Shown: piece after piece, positions 22,542 through 32,764 of the stretch
Numbering within the stretch: position 1 is the stretch's first letter
Layout of the letters: every line of letters begins with the position of its first letter
Origin: Anaerolineae bacterium
Lineage (GTDB): Bacteria > Chloroflexota > Anaerolineae > Aggregatilineales > Phototrophicaceae
Direction of reading: 5' to 3'
Assembly: GCA_022824565.1 (NCBI GenBank)
Contig: JAJDZQ010000112.1
Span: forward strand, 1-41,520
DNA: 41,520 bases
The notes under the pieces: model-generated
The model's input: the letters and a program-made list of their open reading frames with translations, nothing else
What the model was told of the DNA's origin: nothing
Databases searched by the model: none
Program-made: the position numbers and the translations under genes

Positions 22542-25535
22542 ATGCCCTTGACTTTTCAGCAAGCGATCTTGAAGCTGCACGAATACTGGGCTACGCAAGA
22601 CTGCCTGATCTGGGAGCCGCATAATGTGCAGGTTGGCGCTGGCACGGGCAACCCGGCCACCACCCTGCGTGTGCTGGGACCCGAACCGTGGCGCGTGGCT
22701 TATGTCGAGCCATCTGTGCGCCCCGACGATGGCCGCTTCGGCGAAAATCCCAACCGCATGCAGAAGTACTACCAATACCAGGTCATCCTCAAGCCAGACC
22801 CTGGCAACCCGCAGGAGCTTTATCTGGAATCGCTGGCGGCGCTGGGCATCAACGCGCGCGAGCACGATATCCGCTTCGTCGAAGACAACTGGGAGTCGCC
22901 GGCTTTGGGGGCATGGGGGCTGGGCTGGGAAGTCTGGCTGGATGGGCAAGAGATCACGCAGTTCACCTATTTTCAGCAGGCGGGCGGACAGACCCTCGCT
23001 CCGGTCAGTGTAGAAATCACCTATGGCATAGAGCGCATCGTGCTGGCGCTGCAAGGCACAGATACAGCCTGGTCGATAGACTGGCTGGACGGCGTCAGTT
23101 ATGGCGATGTGATGTTCAGCGACGAGGTCGAACACTGCCGCTATTATTTTGATGTCGCCGATGTCGATGCGCTGCGCACGGTGTTCAATGTCTACGAACG
23201 AGAATATGCGCGGGCGCTGGAAGGCGACGCGCTGATCGCCGCTTACGATTATGTGCTCAAGTGCAGCCACCTCTTCAATGTGCTGGATACGCGCGGCGCG
23301 GTCGGCGTTACAGAACGAGCCAATTACTTCCGCCGCATGCGCGAAATGACGCGCCAAATCGCTGCCGAGTACACCGCCAAGCGCGCCCAACTGGGGCATC
23401 CGCTGCTGAAGATGAGCGAGCGCTGGCGTGGCGCAGCAGTGCAGGTCCCCGCTGCCAGGCCCGAGCCGCCCAGCGAGCCAGCCGACTTCTTGCTGGAAAT
23501 CGGCGTGGAAGAGATGCCAGCTGCCGATGTCGAAATTGCCACCCAGCAAGCGCAAAAAGCCGCCCCAGCCCTCTTTGACGAGCTGCGCCTGGAGCATGCG
23601 GGCATCGACGTTCATGCCACCCCGCGCCGCATTGTCGTGCAGGCGCGCGCTGTGATGCCTCGGCAGCCTGATGCAGAATCTGTGGCCAAGGGTCCGCCAG
23701 CCGACCGCGCTTATGATGCAGACGGGCAGCCGACACGCGCTGCGCTGGGTTTCGCGCGGGGCAAGGGAATCGCCCTAGAAGACCTGCGCATCGAAGACAG
23801 GGACGGCGGCCGCTATGTAACGGCGCTGGTGCGCACCGCTGGCCGGCCCGCGACAGATGTCCTGGCCGAGGCGCTGCCGGGCTTCATCGCCGATTTGCGC
23901 TTTCCCAAATCCATGCGCTGGAACGATAGCGGCGTGGCTTTCTCGCGTCCCATACGCTGGCTGGTCGCTCTATATGGCGAGACGGTCCTCCCCTGCGCTT
24001 ATGCCGGCATCGCCAGCCAACCATCGACGCGCGGACTGCGACCGTACGGCTCGCCGATTGTCGCACTGAATGACGCCAGCGCATATCAGAAGTTCTGCAG
24101 AGAGCAGGGCATCTTGCTGGATGTGGCGCAGCGCAAGGCGGTCATCCGCGAACAAGTGGACGCCCTCGCGGCAGAAATCGGCGGTATCGTTGCGGCTGAT
24201 GACGATCTGTTGGGAGAAGTGGCGAACTTGGTCGAAGCGCCGAGGGCATTCCGTGGCGAATTTGAAAGCGACTTCCTGGACTTGCCGCGCGATGTGCTGG
24301 TGACCGTCATGCGCAAACACCAGCGCTACTTCGCGGTCGAGGCTGCGGACGGGCGGCTTTTGCCCTGCTTCATCGGCGTGCGCAATGGCGATAGCCAGCA
24401 TCTGGACAAAGTGATCCTGGGCAACGAGCAGGTCATCCGCGCCCGCTTTTCCGATGCCCGCTTTTTCTATGCTGCCGATACCGCCAAGCCGCTGGCCGAG
24501 CATATGCCTCGCCTGGACACGTTGACTTTCCAGGCCGAGCTGGGCTCTATGCGCCAGAAAAATGACCGCGTGGCTGCATGTGTCCATGATCTAGGCGCTC
24601 TGCTTGGATTTGAGGAATCCGATATAAGAATTGCGCACGAGGCTGCACAGATCGCCAAAGCCGATCTGGCCACCAGCATGGTGGTGGAGATGACATCGTT
24701 GCAGGGCGTGATGGGCAGGGAATATGCCTTGCGCGAGGGGATAGACGCGGCTGTTGCCCAGGCGATCTTCGAGCATTGGCTGCCGCGCGGGGCGGGGGAT
24801 GCGCTGCCGGCGAGCGATGCCGGGCGTCTGTTGGCGCTGGCGGACAAACTGGACAGCCTGGTTGGGTTGTTTGCGGTGGGCTTGGCGCCAAAATCGACCT
24901 CCGACCCCTATGGCTTGCGGCGCAGCGCATTGGGCATCATTCAGATCTTGCTCGAGCGTTCGCTGCCGGTTGACCTGCGCGAGCTGATCAACCTGGCGGC
25001 GCTGGCACAGCCTGTTCCCGTCAGCGACGAAGCGCAGGCACAGATCTTCGACTTTGCGCGCCGACGGTTTGACAACTGGCTGAACGACGAATTCAACTAT
25101 CCGCGCGATGTCATCAATGCTGTGCTGGCGGAGCAAGCGCACAACCCATCTGGCGCATTGGCTGGCATCGAGGCGCTGGCGAAGTGGGTCGCTCGCGAGG
25201 AATGGGAGGCTATCCTGGATAGTTTCGCTCGTTGTGTTCGCATCACCCGCAAGGAAGCGCCGCAGTTGTTCGACCCCGCGCTGCTGGACGAACGGTATGC
25301 AAAAGCGCTGTGGGCTGTCGTCCAGGGCTCGGCTGGCGAGAACCTGCGCCCGGGCGATGTAGCGGGCTTCTTGACGGCATTCGCCACGATGGTGCCCGCG
25401 GTTACAGATTTCTTCGATCATGTGCTGGTGCATGCCGAAGACGCAGCGCTGCGCCGCAACCGCATCGCCTTGTTGCAGCGCATCAGCCGCCTGCAGGCCG
25501 GACGAGCGGATTTGAGCTTGTTGGCAGATTTCTAA
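22542..25535 (+). CDS. glyQS: Glycyl-tRNA synthetase, fused alpha and beta subunits
   Basis: About 997 residues. Residues 1-300 are the alpha (GlyQ) catalytic part with [25 protein letters not shown] and QQAGG. From about residue 310 ([13 protein letters not shown]) the beta (GlyS) part begins, with [25 protein letters not shown] and a C-terminal anticodon-binding type helical region. Most bacteria encode the subunits separately; fusion is known in several lineages. The frame opens at ATG 22512, but GGGAG lies five bases before ATG 22542, where the family N-terminus starts. It charges tRNA-Gly in the cytoplasm. dnaG follows after 72 bases with its own promoter. Confidence 0.95.
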   Translation: MPLTFQQAILKLHEYWATQDCLIWEPHNVQVGAGTGNPATTLRVLGPEPWRVAYVEPSVRPDDGRFGENPNRMQKYYQYQVILKPDPGNPQELYLESLAALGINAREHDIRFVEDNWESPALGAWGLGWEVWLDGQEITQFTYFQQAGGQTLAPVSVEITYGIERIVLALQGTDTAWSIDWLDGVSYGDVMFSDEVEHCRYYFDVADVDALRTVFNVYEREYARALEGDALIAAYDYVLKCSHLFNVLDTRGAVGVTERANYFRRMREMTRQIAAEYTAKRAQLGHPLLKMSERWRGAAVQVPAARPEPPSEPADFLLEIGVEEMPAADVEIATQQAQKAAPALFDELRLEHAGIDVHATPRRIVVQARAVMPRQPDAESVAKGPPADRAYDADGQPTRAALGFARGKGIALEDLRIEDRDGGRYVTALVRTAGRPATDVLAEALPGFIADLRFPKSMRWNDSGVAFSRPIRWLVALYGETVLPCAYAGIASQPSTRGLRPYGSPIVALNDASAYQKFCREQGILLDVAQRKAVIREQVDALAAEIGGIVAADDDLLGEVANLVEAPRAFRGEFESDFLDLPRDVLVTVMRKHQRYFAVEAADGRLLPCFIGVRNGDSQHLDKVILGNEQVIRARFSDARFFYAADTAKPLAEHMPRLDTLTFQAELGSMRQKNDRVAACVHDLGALLGFEESDIRIAHEAAQIAKADLATSMVVEMTSLQGVMGREYALREGIDAAVAQAIFEHWLPRGAGDALPASDAGRLLALADKLDSLVGLFAVGLAPKSTSDPYGLRRSALGIIQILLERSLPVDLRELINLAALAQPVPVSDEAQAQIFDFARRRFDNWLNDEFNYPRDVINAVLAEQAHNPSGALAGIEALAKWVAREEWEAILDSFARCVRITRKEAPQLFDPALLDERYAKALWAVVQGSAGENLRPGDVAGFLTAFATMVPAVTDFFDHVLVHAEDAALRRNRIALLQRISRLQAGRADLSLLADF

Positions 25536-25549
25536 CGCGCCCCAAAAAG

Positions 25550-25578
25550 TTGCGCAAGCGCCTCCCGCTCAATATACT
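25550..25578 (+). promoter_or_regulatory. Promoter of dnaG-rpoD
   Basis: TTGCGC (25550-25555) and TATACT (25573-25578) are 17 bases apart, between glyQS and dnaG. This is a near-consensus housekeeping promoter that would drive dnaG, rpoD and probably the endonuclease V gene. Confidence 0.7.
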
Positions 25579-25607
25579 AAACGCCAACTGAACCGTGGAA
25601 GAAACCT

Positions 25608-27614
25608 ATGTCGGTCACCGACGACATCAAGGCTCGCATCGATATCGTCAGTTATGTGCAGCGCTATGTGCCCAGCCTGAAGAAATCTGGGCGCAACTAC
25701 AAAGCCTGCTGCCCTTTCCATACTGAAAAGACGCCGTCCTTCGTTGTTAATCCCGAACGCGGCAGCTGGCACTGCTTTGGCGCATGCGCAGAAGGCGGCG
25801 ATATCTTCACTTTCGCCCAAAAGGTCAATGGCTGGGATTTCAAAGAGGCGCTGCGTGAGCTGGCGCTACAGGCCGGCGTGCAACTGCGCGCGCAGACTCC
25901 GCAGCAAAAGGACGAGGACGAAAGACTGGAGCGGCTGCGTGGCCTGCTGGCGACCGCTGCCGACTATTATCATCGGCGCTTGCAGCAAGCCGACGCCCAG
26001 CCCGTCCGCGACTATATCTTCGCCGAGCGCGGCTTGCACGACGCCACAGTCAGCCGCTTCCAGCTGGGTTATGCGCCGCCGGGTTGGGACTTCATGTTGA
26101 GTGCGTTGCGGGGCTTGGGCTACAGCGATGAAGAGATCGTCGAAGTTGGCTTGGCAGCGCGCAACGAACGCGGGCGGATTTATGATCGATTTCGCAATCG
26201 CCTGCTGATCCCCATTCATGACCCGCGCGGACGGGTGGTGGGTTTTGGCGGAAGGGCGCTCGACCCCGCTGACCATGTCAAATACATCAACTCGCCACAG
26301 ACGCCGCTTTTCGACAAGAGCCGGCTGTTGTTTGGGCTGGATTCGGCGCGCCGGGCCATCCGCGACTCGGGCCGAGCGGTCGTTGTCGAAGGCTATTTTG
26401 ATGTCATACAGGCGCACCAGGCGGGTCATCACAATGTGGTCGCCCAGATGGGCACTTCGATGACCGAAGCGCAGTTGCGATTGCTTTCGCCTCGCCCCGC
26501 CAAGCAGATTGTATTGGCGCTGGATACAGACGAGGCCGGCATCAACGCCACTCGCCGCAGCCTGGAGATGGCTCGGAGCCTGCTCGAGCGCGATTATGCT
26601 GGCAAGCTTTCGGTCGATATTCGAATCTTGCAGGTGCCGGCTGGCAAAGACCCAGATGACTTCTTGCGCGAATCGCCGACCGAATGGGACGCGCTGCTGG
26701 AAAGCGCCCAGTCTGTTGCCGACTTTGTCATCGAGCTAGAGACGGCGCGCTTGCGTGCAGATAGCAGCCTGTTGGACAAACAAGCGGTCGCGCAGCCGAT
26801 TTTGCCCATCTTGCTGGCATCGGAAAACGATCTTCTGCGGCAAGACAACCTCCAGAAACTCGCCCGTCGCTTGCGCATCAGGGAAAGCGAATTGCTGGCT
26901 TGGGCAAAAGCAATCGCGCCTGCCAGCTCGCCAAAGCCCGCGCATCCGCCCGACCTGCCGCCGGAATACTTCGAAGCCGACTATGCCGCGCCGCCGCCCG
27001 ATATCGACCAGTCCGCTGCACCCGCGCGCGTCCAGCCAGGCTCGTTGCGCGCCGCCGAGGGCCATTGCCTCGGCCTGTTGTTGCGCAACCCGCATCTGCT
27101 CGCCCAGGTCAACCGCAAATTGCGCGAATTGGCTGGCGATGACCAATCGCTGCAAAGTGGACCGCTGCGCGAGCTGGGCGCCGACGACTTCAGCAGCAGC
27201 CGTTATCGCGCCTTGATGATCCACCTGCAAGATTCGCTGCGGCAGGATGACCTCGAGCCGCTGGACTTTCTGGCGCGCAGTATCGACGCAGAACTGCATG
27301 ATGAGCTTGCCGAGCTGCTGCGGGAAGAGCACATCGTGCTTTCACAATCGCTGCGGGGCAACTTTCAGGTCGATTTGCACGATATAGTAAAGAGTCGCCG
27401 GCCCGCGCAGCGACCAGGGCGCGATCTGCTCACTGAATTGATCAGCCGGGCGCTGCAGTTGCGCCAGGAACGATTGACCAACGAACGCGTAGATATGCAG
27501 TACTTGCAAGAAGAAGCGCAGACTGAAGCGGACAGGCAGTTGGACGACCGCCTTGCCATAGATGTCAGGCTGTCTGTATTGGCAAAGGCGCGCATTGATC
27601 TGGCGGTTGGCTGA
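25608..27614 (+). CDS. dnaG: DNA primase
   Basis: 668 residues. An N-terminal zinc ribbon is followed by the catalytic core and Toprim domain ([13 protein letters not shown], then [15 protein letters not shown]), and a C-terminal helicase-binding type region. Zinc ligands are Cys35, His38, Cys56 and Cys60. The second pair is Cys-Phe-Gly-Ala-Cys, one residue longer than the Cys-x2-Cys of E. coli DnaG. It makes RNA primers at the replication fork. GGAAG lies seven bases before the ATG. It is followed 50 bases later by rpoD, the classical primase-sigma pairing, but rpsU is not present upstream. Confidence 0.95.
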   Translation: MSVTDDIKARIDIVSYVQRYVPSLKKSGRNYKACCPFHTEKTPSFVVNPERGSWHCFGACAEGGDIFTFAQKVNGWDFKEALRELALQAGVQLRAQTPQQKDEDERLERLRGLLATAADYYHRRLQQADAQPVRDYIFAERGLHDATVSRFQLGYAPPGWDFMLSALRGLGYSDEEIVEVGLAARNERGRIYDRFRNRLLIPIHDPRGRVVGFGGRALDPADHVKYINSPQTPLFDKSRLLFGLDSARRAIRDSGRAVVVEGYFDVIQAHQAGHHNVVAQMGTSMTEAQLRLLSPRPAKQIVLALDTDEAGINATRRSLEMARSLLERDYAGKLSVDIRILQVPAGKDPDDFLRESPTEWDALLESAQSVADFVIELETARLRADSSLLDKQAVAQPILPILLASENDLLRQDNLQKLARRLRIRESELLAWAKAIAPASSPKPAHPPDLPPEYFEADYAAPPPDIDQSAAPARVQPGSLRAAEGHCLGLLLRNPHLLAQVNRKLRELAGDDQSLQSGPLRELGADDFSSSRYRALMIHLQDSLRQDDLEPLDFLARSIDAELHDELAELLREEHIVLSQSLRGNFQVDLHDIVKSRRPAQRPGRDLLTELISRALQLRQERLTNERVDMQYLQEEAQTEADRQLDDRLAIDVRLSVLAKARIDLAVG

Positions 27615-27664
27615 ATGAGGCATGGCAAACCGCTGCGGCACTTCCTTGTAAAGGAGCCAACCAG

Positions 27665-29230
27665 ATGGAAATGAGCACAATTGCCAGCATCCGGACGCAG
27701 GATGGTGGCGCTGAACTGGACACGCAGGCCGGGCGCGGCACAAACGATGCGCGCGCCGAAAACCTCACCACAACAGCCATCGTTAATTCCGGGCTCGATG
27801 ACAACGCCCGGGGCAACGCTCGCGAAAACCTGCCACAATCCGATGATCCCGTGCGCATGTATCTGAAAGAAATCGGCCAGGTTCCGCTGTTGGACAGCAA
27901 CCGCGAAATGTGGCTGAGCACGCAGATCGCCGCCGAACAACACCTGGAAGCGCTGCAAGACGAACTGGCCAGCTTTGACAAGCAAGGGCTGCCTCCGCGC
28001 GAACCCGACCACCTGGATGTAGAACGTTTTGCCTATCTGCGCTTGCGCCAAGACTGGCAGCTTTTGCAAGAATCGGCTGCGGCGCTGGAGACCGAAGCGC
28101 CAGATTTCTTCCGCGTGTTGGCAGAAACCCAAGAGACGATCGCCAATTGGGACCGCGATGGTTTTTCATACATTCGCACCTACCTGTCCGAGCGGCGCTG
28201 GGGCAAAGACGAAAAGTGGGCGGGGCTGGCGCGGGCGCTCTTCGCTGTTGTGCACGCGCTTTATCTCTTCCCATACGAGCATCAGATCCGCATGCAGCGC
28301 CACTTTCGCAAAGCGCAGGAACTGCCCAGCCCGCAGGAGTTCGATTCGTGGATCGAAGACACGCTCGACCCCGTCAGCCTGGCGAAGCAGCAGCAAGAGC
28401 AGGTCGAGCAGCATGCCGCGCTTTCTTCCGAAGCCTTGACTCGCGCTAATCTGCGCCTGGTGGTCAGCGTGGCGAAGCGCTACATGGGGCGGGGCATCAG
28501 CTTCCTCGATCTGATTCAAGAAGGCAATCTGGGCTTGCTGCGCGCGGTCAACAAGTTCGACCACACCAAAGGCTACAAGTTCAGCACCTATGCCACTTGG
28601 TGGATCCGCCAGTCGATCAGCCGCGCCATCGCCGACCAAGCCCGCACTATCCGCATCCCTGTACATATGGTCGATACCATCAATCGCATGATGCGCGTGC
28701 AGCGCGACCTAATCCAAACGTTGGGTGGAGAGCCGACCACCGAACAGATCGCGCTGGAAATGGACTTCCTTTCTGATGACGAGCGCCGGTTGATCAAACG
28801 CAGCAAGAAAATTGGCGATGATCCCGATCTGCGCCTGGCGCGCAAACTTCGCCGGGCCACGCAAAAAGTCCGCCGCATCATGCGCATCAGCCAAGAGCCG
28901 ATGAGCCTGGATATGCCGGTCGGGCTAGAAGACAGCAGCCAGTTGGGCGACTTCATCGAAGACGAAAATGCGCCGGGTCCCGTAGATTCGGCGGGCAAGC
29001 AGCTGCTGAAAGAGCAGATCCGCGCGACGCTGGGCGTATTGAGCGAACGCGAGCGCAATGTGCTCGACTTGCGCTTTGGCTTGACGAACGGGCAAGATAA
29101 TACCTTGGAAGAAGTCGGCAGCCTGCTCGGTGTAACGCGCGAACGGATTCGTCAGATCGAAGCCAAAGCCCTGCGCAAGCTGCGCCACCCCACCCGCTCG
29201 CGGCAATTGCGCGATTACCTGGAAATGTAG
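27665..29230 (+). CDS. rpoD: RNA polymerase primary sigma factor
   Basis: 521 residues. Region 1.2 ([17 protein letters not shown]) is near residue 57. Region 2 has [32 protein letters not shown] and the -10 recognition helix [14 protein letters not shown]. Region 3 follows, and region 4 with the -35 recognition helix [19 protein letters not shown] is at the C-terminus. Between regions 1.2 and 2 lies a non-conserved helical segment of about 170 residues, comparable in place to the large insert of E. coli sigma-70. Region 1.1 is not recognisable. AAAGGAG precedes the ATG. It should recognise the TTGNNN/TATANT promoters seen in this window. Confidence 0.95.
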   Translation: MEMSTIASIRTQDGGAELDTQAGRGTNDARAENLTTTAIVNSGLDDNARGNARENLPQSDDPVRMYLKEIGQVPLLDSNREMWLSTQIAAEQHLEALQDELASFDKQGLPPREPDHLDVERFAYLRLRQDWQLLQESAAALETEAPDFFRVLAETQETIANWDRDGFSYIRTYLSERRWGKDEKWAGLARALFAVVHALYLFPYEHQIRMQRHFRKAQELPSPQEFDSWIEDTLDPVSLAKQQQEQVEQHAALSSEALTRANLRLVVSVAKRYMGRGISFLDLIQEGNLGLLRAVNKFDHTKGYKFSTYATWWIRQSISRAIADQARTIRIPVHMVDTINRMMRVQRDLIQTLGGEPTTEQIALEMDFLSDDERRLIKRSKKIGDDPDLRLARKLRRATQKVRRIMRISQEPMSLDMPVGLEDSSQLGDFIEDENAPGPVDSAGKQLLKEQIRATLGVLSERERNVLDLRFGLTNGQDNTLEEVGSLLGVTRERIRQIEAKALRKLRHPTRSRQLRDYLEM

Positions 29231-29256
29231 CCGCGCTCCCCAGAAAACTGGCTGCT

Positions 29257-29916
29257 ATGCATATCGACGAGCTGCATCGCTGGCATCTATGCCCCAAGGC
29301 GGCTGTGGCTCTGCAGCGCGACTTGGCGAAGCGCCTGGTCGACAATGCGCCGCTGGATTTGCAGCAGGTCCACACAGTCGCCGGCGTGGATGTCAGTGTG
29401 CGTGGCGGCCTATCGCGAGCGGCGGTCGTCCTCATGCGGTTGCCACAACTGACGATAGTCGAAACGGTCCGCGCAACCGAAGCGACGCGCTTTCCCTACA
29501 TCCCCGGCTTGCTGGCCTTCCGCGAAGGACCCGTCGTGCTGGCGGCGCTGCGCCAACTGCAAACCGCGCCAGATGCCTGCCTCTTCGACGGCATGGGACA
29601 GCTGCACCCGCGCAAAATGGGCATCGCTGCGCATCTGGGCTTGTGGCTGGGGCGACCAACTATCGGCTGCGGCAAATCGCATTACATCGGCGATTATCAA
29701 CTGCCCGCAGATGTCAAAGGCGCGCACAGCCGGCTAACTTATCGTGGCGAAGCGCTGGGGGTCGTTTTGCGCACGCGTGTCAAGGTCAAACCCGTCTATG
29801 TTTCGGTGGGGCATCTGGCGGATATCGAAAGCGCGGTAGCACTCACCCTGCGTTGCACAACGCGCTTTCGACTGCCCGAGCCCATCCGCGCCGCTCACAA
29901 GGCAGCCGCCCTATAA
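29257..29916 (+). CDS. nfi: Endonuclease V
   Basis: 219 residues. The metal and catalytic residues are present: Asp45 in VAGVDVSV, Glu90 in YIPGLLAFREGP and Asp111 in FDGMGQLHPRKMGIAAHLG. The PYIPG loop that wedges the strand at the damaged base is intact. The enzyme cuts DNA one phosphodiester beyond deoxyinosine and also acts on inosine-containing RNA in some organisms. It lies 26 bases after rpoD on the same strand and is probably co-transcribed. The convergent glycosyltransferase gene ends five bases downstream with no visible terminator. Confidence 0.93.
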   Translation: MHIDELHRWHLCPKAAVALQRDLAKRLVDNAPLDLQQVHTVAGVDVSVRGGLSRAAVVLMRLPQLTIVETVRATEATRFPYIPGLLAFREGPVVLAALRQLQTAPDACLFDGMGQLHPRKMGIAAHLGLWLGRPTIGCGKSHYIGDYQLPADVKGAHSRLTYRGEALGVVLRTRVKVKPVYVSVGHLADIESAVALTLRCTTRFRLPEPIRAAHKAAAL

Positions 29917-29921
29917 CCTGG

Positions 29922-31064
29922 CTAGCTGGCGCTCAACAACTCGTGATACAGCGCGAGCGTGTCTTTGCAAACCCGCGACAGGGTGAAGCCTTCCAGCACA
30001 ATCCGCCGGCCCGCCACGCCCATGCGCCGGCAGGTTTCGGGGTTGTCCAACAGCTTTTGTACCGCCACGGTCAGCGCCTCGACATCGCCAGGCGGCACGA
30101 GACGGCCGTTGACTCCCTCGCGCACGATTTCGCGGCAGCCAGGCGTGTCGGTGGTGACGCAGGCGCGCGCGCAGGCAGCGGCTTCGATCAACACCTTGGG
30201 CACGCCTTCGCCATAAGTCGATGGCAAGCAGACGAGGCGGCTTTCGGCATAAACGCCTGGCATATCTGTTTGCTTGCCACGCCACTCAATCAGCCCTTCG
30301 TTCTGCCAGGCATCCAACTGCCTTGCGGGCACACTCAGCGGACTGGTGGGCTCTGCATAGCCGACAACGCGGAAGATCGCTCGGCCTCGCAAACGCCGCG
30401 CCACCTCCACAAAGTCGCCCAAGCCCTTCTGCCACAGCAAGCGCCCGGCATACAGAACCACTGGCAAGTCGGCGATTGGCTCTTCGGCCGGGCAGAAGAT
30501 CGTTTCATCGACGCCCGACCCGCGGATGAGTCGTGTCCGCTCTCGCTCGACCAGGCCCCGTTGGATAAAAAGCTGTTGATCGTCGGGATTTTGAAAGATG
30601 ATGCGGCTGCCCGCCCCAGCCAAAGCCAGTTTGAAAGCTGGCGCAGACAAGCGGTCGATCAGCCGCGCTTTGAAGCCATCGCCAGCGAACACATAGCCCA
30701 GCCCACTCATCGCATTGACTACCGCTCCTGGCCGGCAGAGTCGGGCGGCTATCCCGCCATAGAGCACGGGTTTGATACTGACATGATGCAGCAGATCGGG
30801 CTGCAAGCGCGCGTACAATCGGCACAGCGACAACAAAGTCCGCAGCTCATGCAGCGGGTTGGTGCCGTGCTGGCTGAAAGGTAGCGGGTGAAAGGGCAGA
30901 TCGGCCGCCTTGATGCGCCTTACCGATTCGCTATCATCGCCAGAGGTCGCCACCGAGACGCGAAAGCCGGCCTCGCGCGCCGCCAGCGCCAGCTCCAGGC
31001 GATGCGACACAAAAAAGCGCGGGATATTCACCACAAAGAGCAGGCTGGGTCGCTCGTCAGGCAA
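29922..31064 (-). CDS. Glycosyltransferase family 4-type (GT-B fold)
   Basis: 380 residues. The N-terminal acceptor domain opens with LLFVVNIPRFFVSHRLELA and the C-terminal donor domain has VLYAGRLLWQKGLGDFVEVARRL and the E-x7-E type segment EGVPKVLIEAAACARACVTT, which binds the nucleotide sugar. Start TTG at 31064, with AGAGGA six bases before it. A role in exopolysaccharide or glycolipid assembly is likely, but sugar and acceptor are unknown. It follows a small membrane protein gene on the same strand by 32 bases. Confidence 0.88.
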   Translation of the reverse strand: MPDERPSLLFVVNIPRFFVSHRLELALAAREAGFRVSVATSGDDSESVRRIKAADLPFHPLPFSQHGTNPLHELRTLLSLCRLYARLQPDLLHHVSIKPVLYGGIAARLCRPGAVVNAMSGLGYVFAGDGFKARLIDRLSAPAFKLALAGAGSRIIFQNPDDQQLFIQRGLVERERTRLIRGSGVDETIFCPAEEPIADLPVVLYAGRLLWQKGLGDFVEVARRLRGRAIFRVVGYAEPTSPLSVPARQLDAWQNEGLIEWRGKQTDMPGVYAESRLVCLPSTYGEGVPKVLIEAAACARACVTTDTPGCREIVREGVNGRLVPPGDVEALTVAVQKLLDNPETCRRMGVAGRRIVLEGFTLSRVCKDTLALYHELLSAS

Positions 31065-31096
31065 GGCAAATCCTCTTGCTGGCCGCGCAGACCGCG

Positions 31097-31612
31097 TCAG
31101 TTCGGCTCGTCAAAGTCGAACAACTGCACTTCGCTGGTATCGTCGACACCCGCGATGCTGCCGCTGAGCGCCTCGACCGGCGTGTGCTGGGCAAGGTTCG
31201 CGCCAGCCAGCACATACACCAGCACGCCAACCGACGAAAGCGCAAAGCTCGCCAAAATGCCCACCATCTGCAGCTGCCCGAAGAAAAAATCGCTGACATC
31301 ATCACGAATATGCGAGCCAAAGCCGACAATATCCGCCAAGCCCGCCATCGCCGCGAACAAGATGCCCGTGATCGCCAGACGCACGCCGATCTGTTGGCTG
31401 AGTGTGGCTGGCACGCCCAGGAAAAAAATGCACTTCAGGTAAATCATCGCGCCCAGCACCAAAAATCCGTAGCCGGTCACGATCATCAGCACCTGCACGA
31501 GACCGATGCCCGCCGCGGTCGCTGCGCCAGTCACGCCGGGGAACAAACCCATGAAACAGATCATCGCGCCCAAAGCGCCCAAAGCTATGCCAATCTGAGA
31601 AAATCGCCACAT
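31097..31612 (-). CDS. Hypothetical four-helix membrane protein
   Basis: 171 residues, not recognised as a named family. Four hydrophobic segments are visible, near residues 7-27, 31-58, 77-99 and 114-136. A tail of about 30 residues follows, rich in acidic residues (VDDTSEVQLFDFDEPN) and probably cytoplasmic. The gene begins six bases after the stop of the M19-like gene, so it is co-transcribed with it and probably with the glycosyltransferase. No catalytic motif can be seen. Confidence 0.75.
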   Translation of the reverse strand: MWRFSQIGIALGALGAMICFMGLFPGVTGAATAAGIGLVQVLMIVTGYGFLVLGAMIYLKCIFFLGVPATLSQQIGVRLAITGILFAAMAGLADIVGFGSHIRDDVSDFFFGQLQMVGILASFALSSVGVLVYVLAGANLAQHTPVEALSGSIAGVDDTSEVQLFDFDEPN

Positions 31613-31618
31613 GACTGC

Positions 31619-32686
31619 TTATCCGTCCGCCAGGCTTTCTCGCAGTTTGCGCAGCATATTGCCGCCCAAGATGGCTGCCGTCTCGTCATCAGAAAAGCCG
31701 CGTTCGCCCAAGGCATCGCGCAGCAGCCACAAATCGCAGTTGGTGTCAATCTCCGCGGGCAGGCTGCTGTAGGCATAACCGCCGTCGATGTCGCTGCCCA
31801 GGCCGACATGCGCAGCGCTACCCACCAGTTGGCAGACATGGTCTACGGCATCGACCCAGTGCGAGACCGTTACCCGCCGCTTGGGGTCGCTGGGATGCCA
31901 GTCGCGGCGCAGGTACCGATTATACAGCATTATACCCATGACGCCGTCACGCTGGCACAGTTGCTGGATCAACGGGTCGGACAAGCAGCGCGGATGGTCA
32001 TAGATGCGCCGCGGGCTGGTGTGGCTGACGATGATCGCGCCTGCATAGCGTTCAATGGCCGCCGCAGCCGCGCGTTCTGGCAGCCTGGCGATATCCAGCA
32101 AGCTGCGAAAACCCTCCAGCGCTTCCAGCAATTCGTAGCCGAGCAAAGTCAGATCGCCAGCTTCTCCTGCGCCCGTCACATAACGATTGCCGCCCCAGGC
32201 CGGCGCCACGATGCGCACGCCGTATTCCAGCCACTCTTCAATTTGCTTCGGCTCGCTGATTGGCGCTGCGCCCTGCAGCAAAGGCACGATGCCCTGCAGC
32301 CGCCCGCCGAAATCATCCTTCGCCTGCCACGACGCCAACACCTCGTCCAGATCTTGCAAGCACAAGACGAGGCGAATCTGCTGATTGTCGTCGGCCAGAC
32401 GGTGATAATGATCCAGTTGCCAGCGGGCAATTCGTTGCGCATCGGCCTGGCCGCGGCTGGTGTAGCGCGCCCAGGCTGGCAAGCCCGGCGTCGCCTCGTC
32501 CCATACCTGTATGCTGCCGAAGACCAAAGCCACCCGTCCCAGCAGGTTGTCGCGCAGGCTGGTGGTCGCCGGGGGAAGCGTTGGATTCGGTTGCGCGCGG
32601 CGTTGCAGCCAGGCCCAGCTGGCATAATCCCGCCCCAGCTGCAAGGCGTTTGGCGCGATATTCTGGATGGCATCGACGATGATCAT
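31619..32686 (-). CDS. M19 (membrane dipeptidase) family homologue lacking most metal ligands
   Basis: 355 residues with the overall M19 layout: the late motifs SHTSPRRIYDHPRCLSD and HVGLGSDIDGGY match the renal dipeptidase family. The zinc-site positions are changed. The family's N-terminal His-x-Asp is replaced by Ile7 and Asn9 (VDAIQN), the bridging Glu by Gln138 (PLLQGA), and the His of the DLxH motif by Arg201 (DIAR). His222 and Asp299 remain. It is therefore probably not a zinc dipeptidase, or works by another route. No signal peptide. It is divergent from the ABC-F gene and leads a three-gene minus-strand group. Confidence 0.8.
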   Translation of the reverse strand: MIIVDAIQNIAPNALQLGRDYASWAWLQRRAQPNPTLPPATTSLRDNLLGRVALVFGSIQVWDEATPGLPAWARYTSRGQADAQRIARWQLDHYHRLADDNQQIRLVLCLQDLDEVLASWQAKDDFGGRLQGIVPLLQGAAPISEPKQIEEWLEYGVRIVAPAWGGNRYVTGAGEAGDLTLLGYELLEALEGFRSLLDIARLPERAAAAAIERYAGAIIVSHTSPRRIYDHPRCLSDPLIQQLCQRDGVMGIMLYNRYLRRDWHPSDPKRRVTVSHWVDAVDHVCQLVGSAAHVGLGSDIDGGYAYSSLPAEIDTNCDLWLLRDALGERGFSDDETAAILGGNMLRKLRESLADG

Positions 32687-32764
32687 GACAGCCCAAGTCT
32701 ACACGGTCTGCGCAGCCTGTGGTACAAGGGACTGTAACAGCACAGCCTTGAGCCGCCAATCTTT

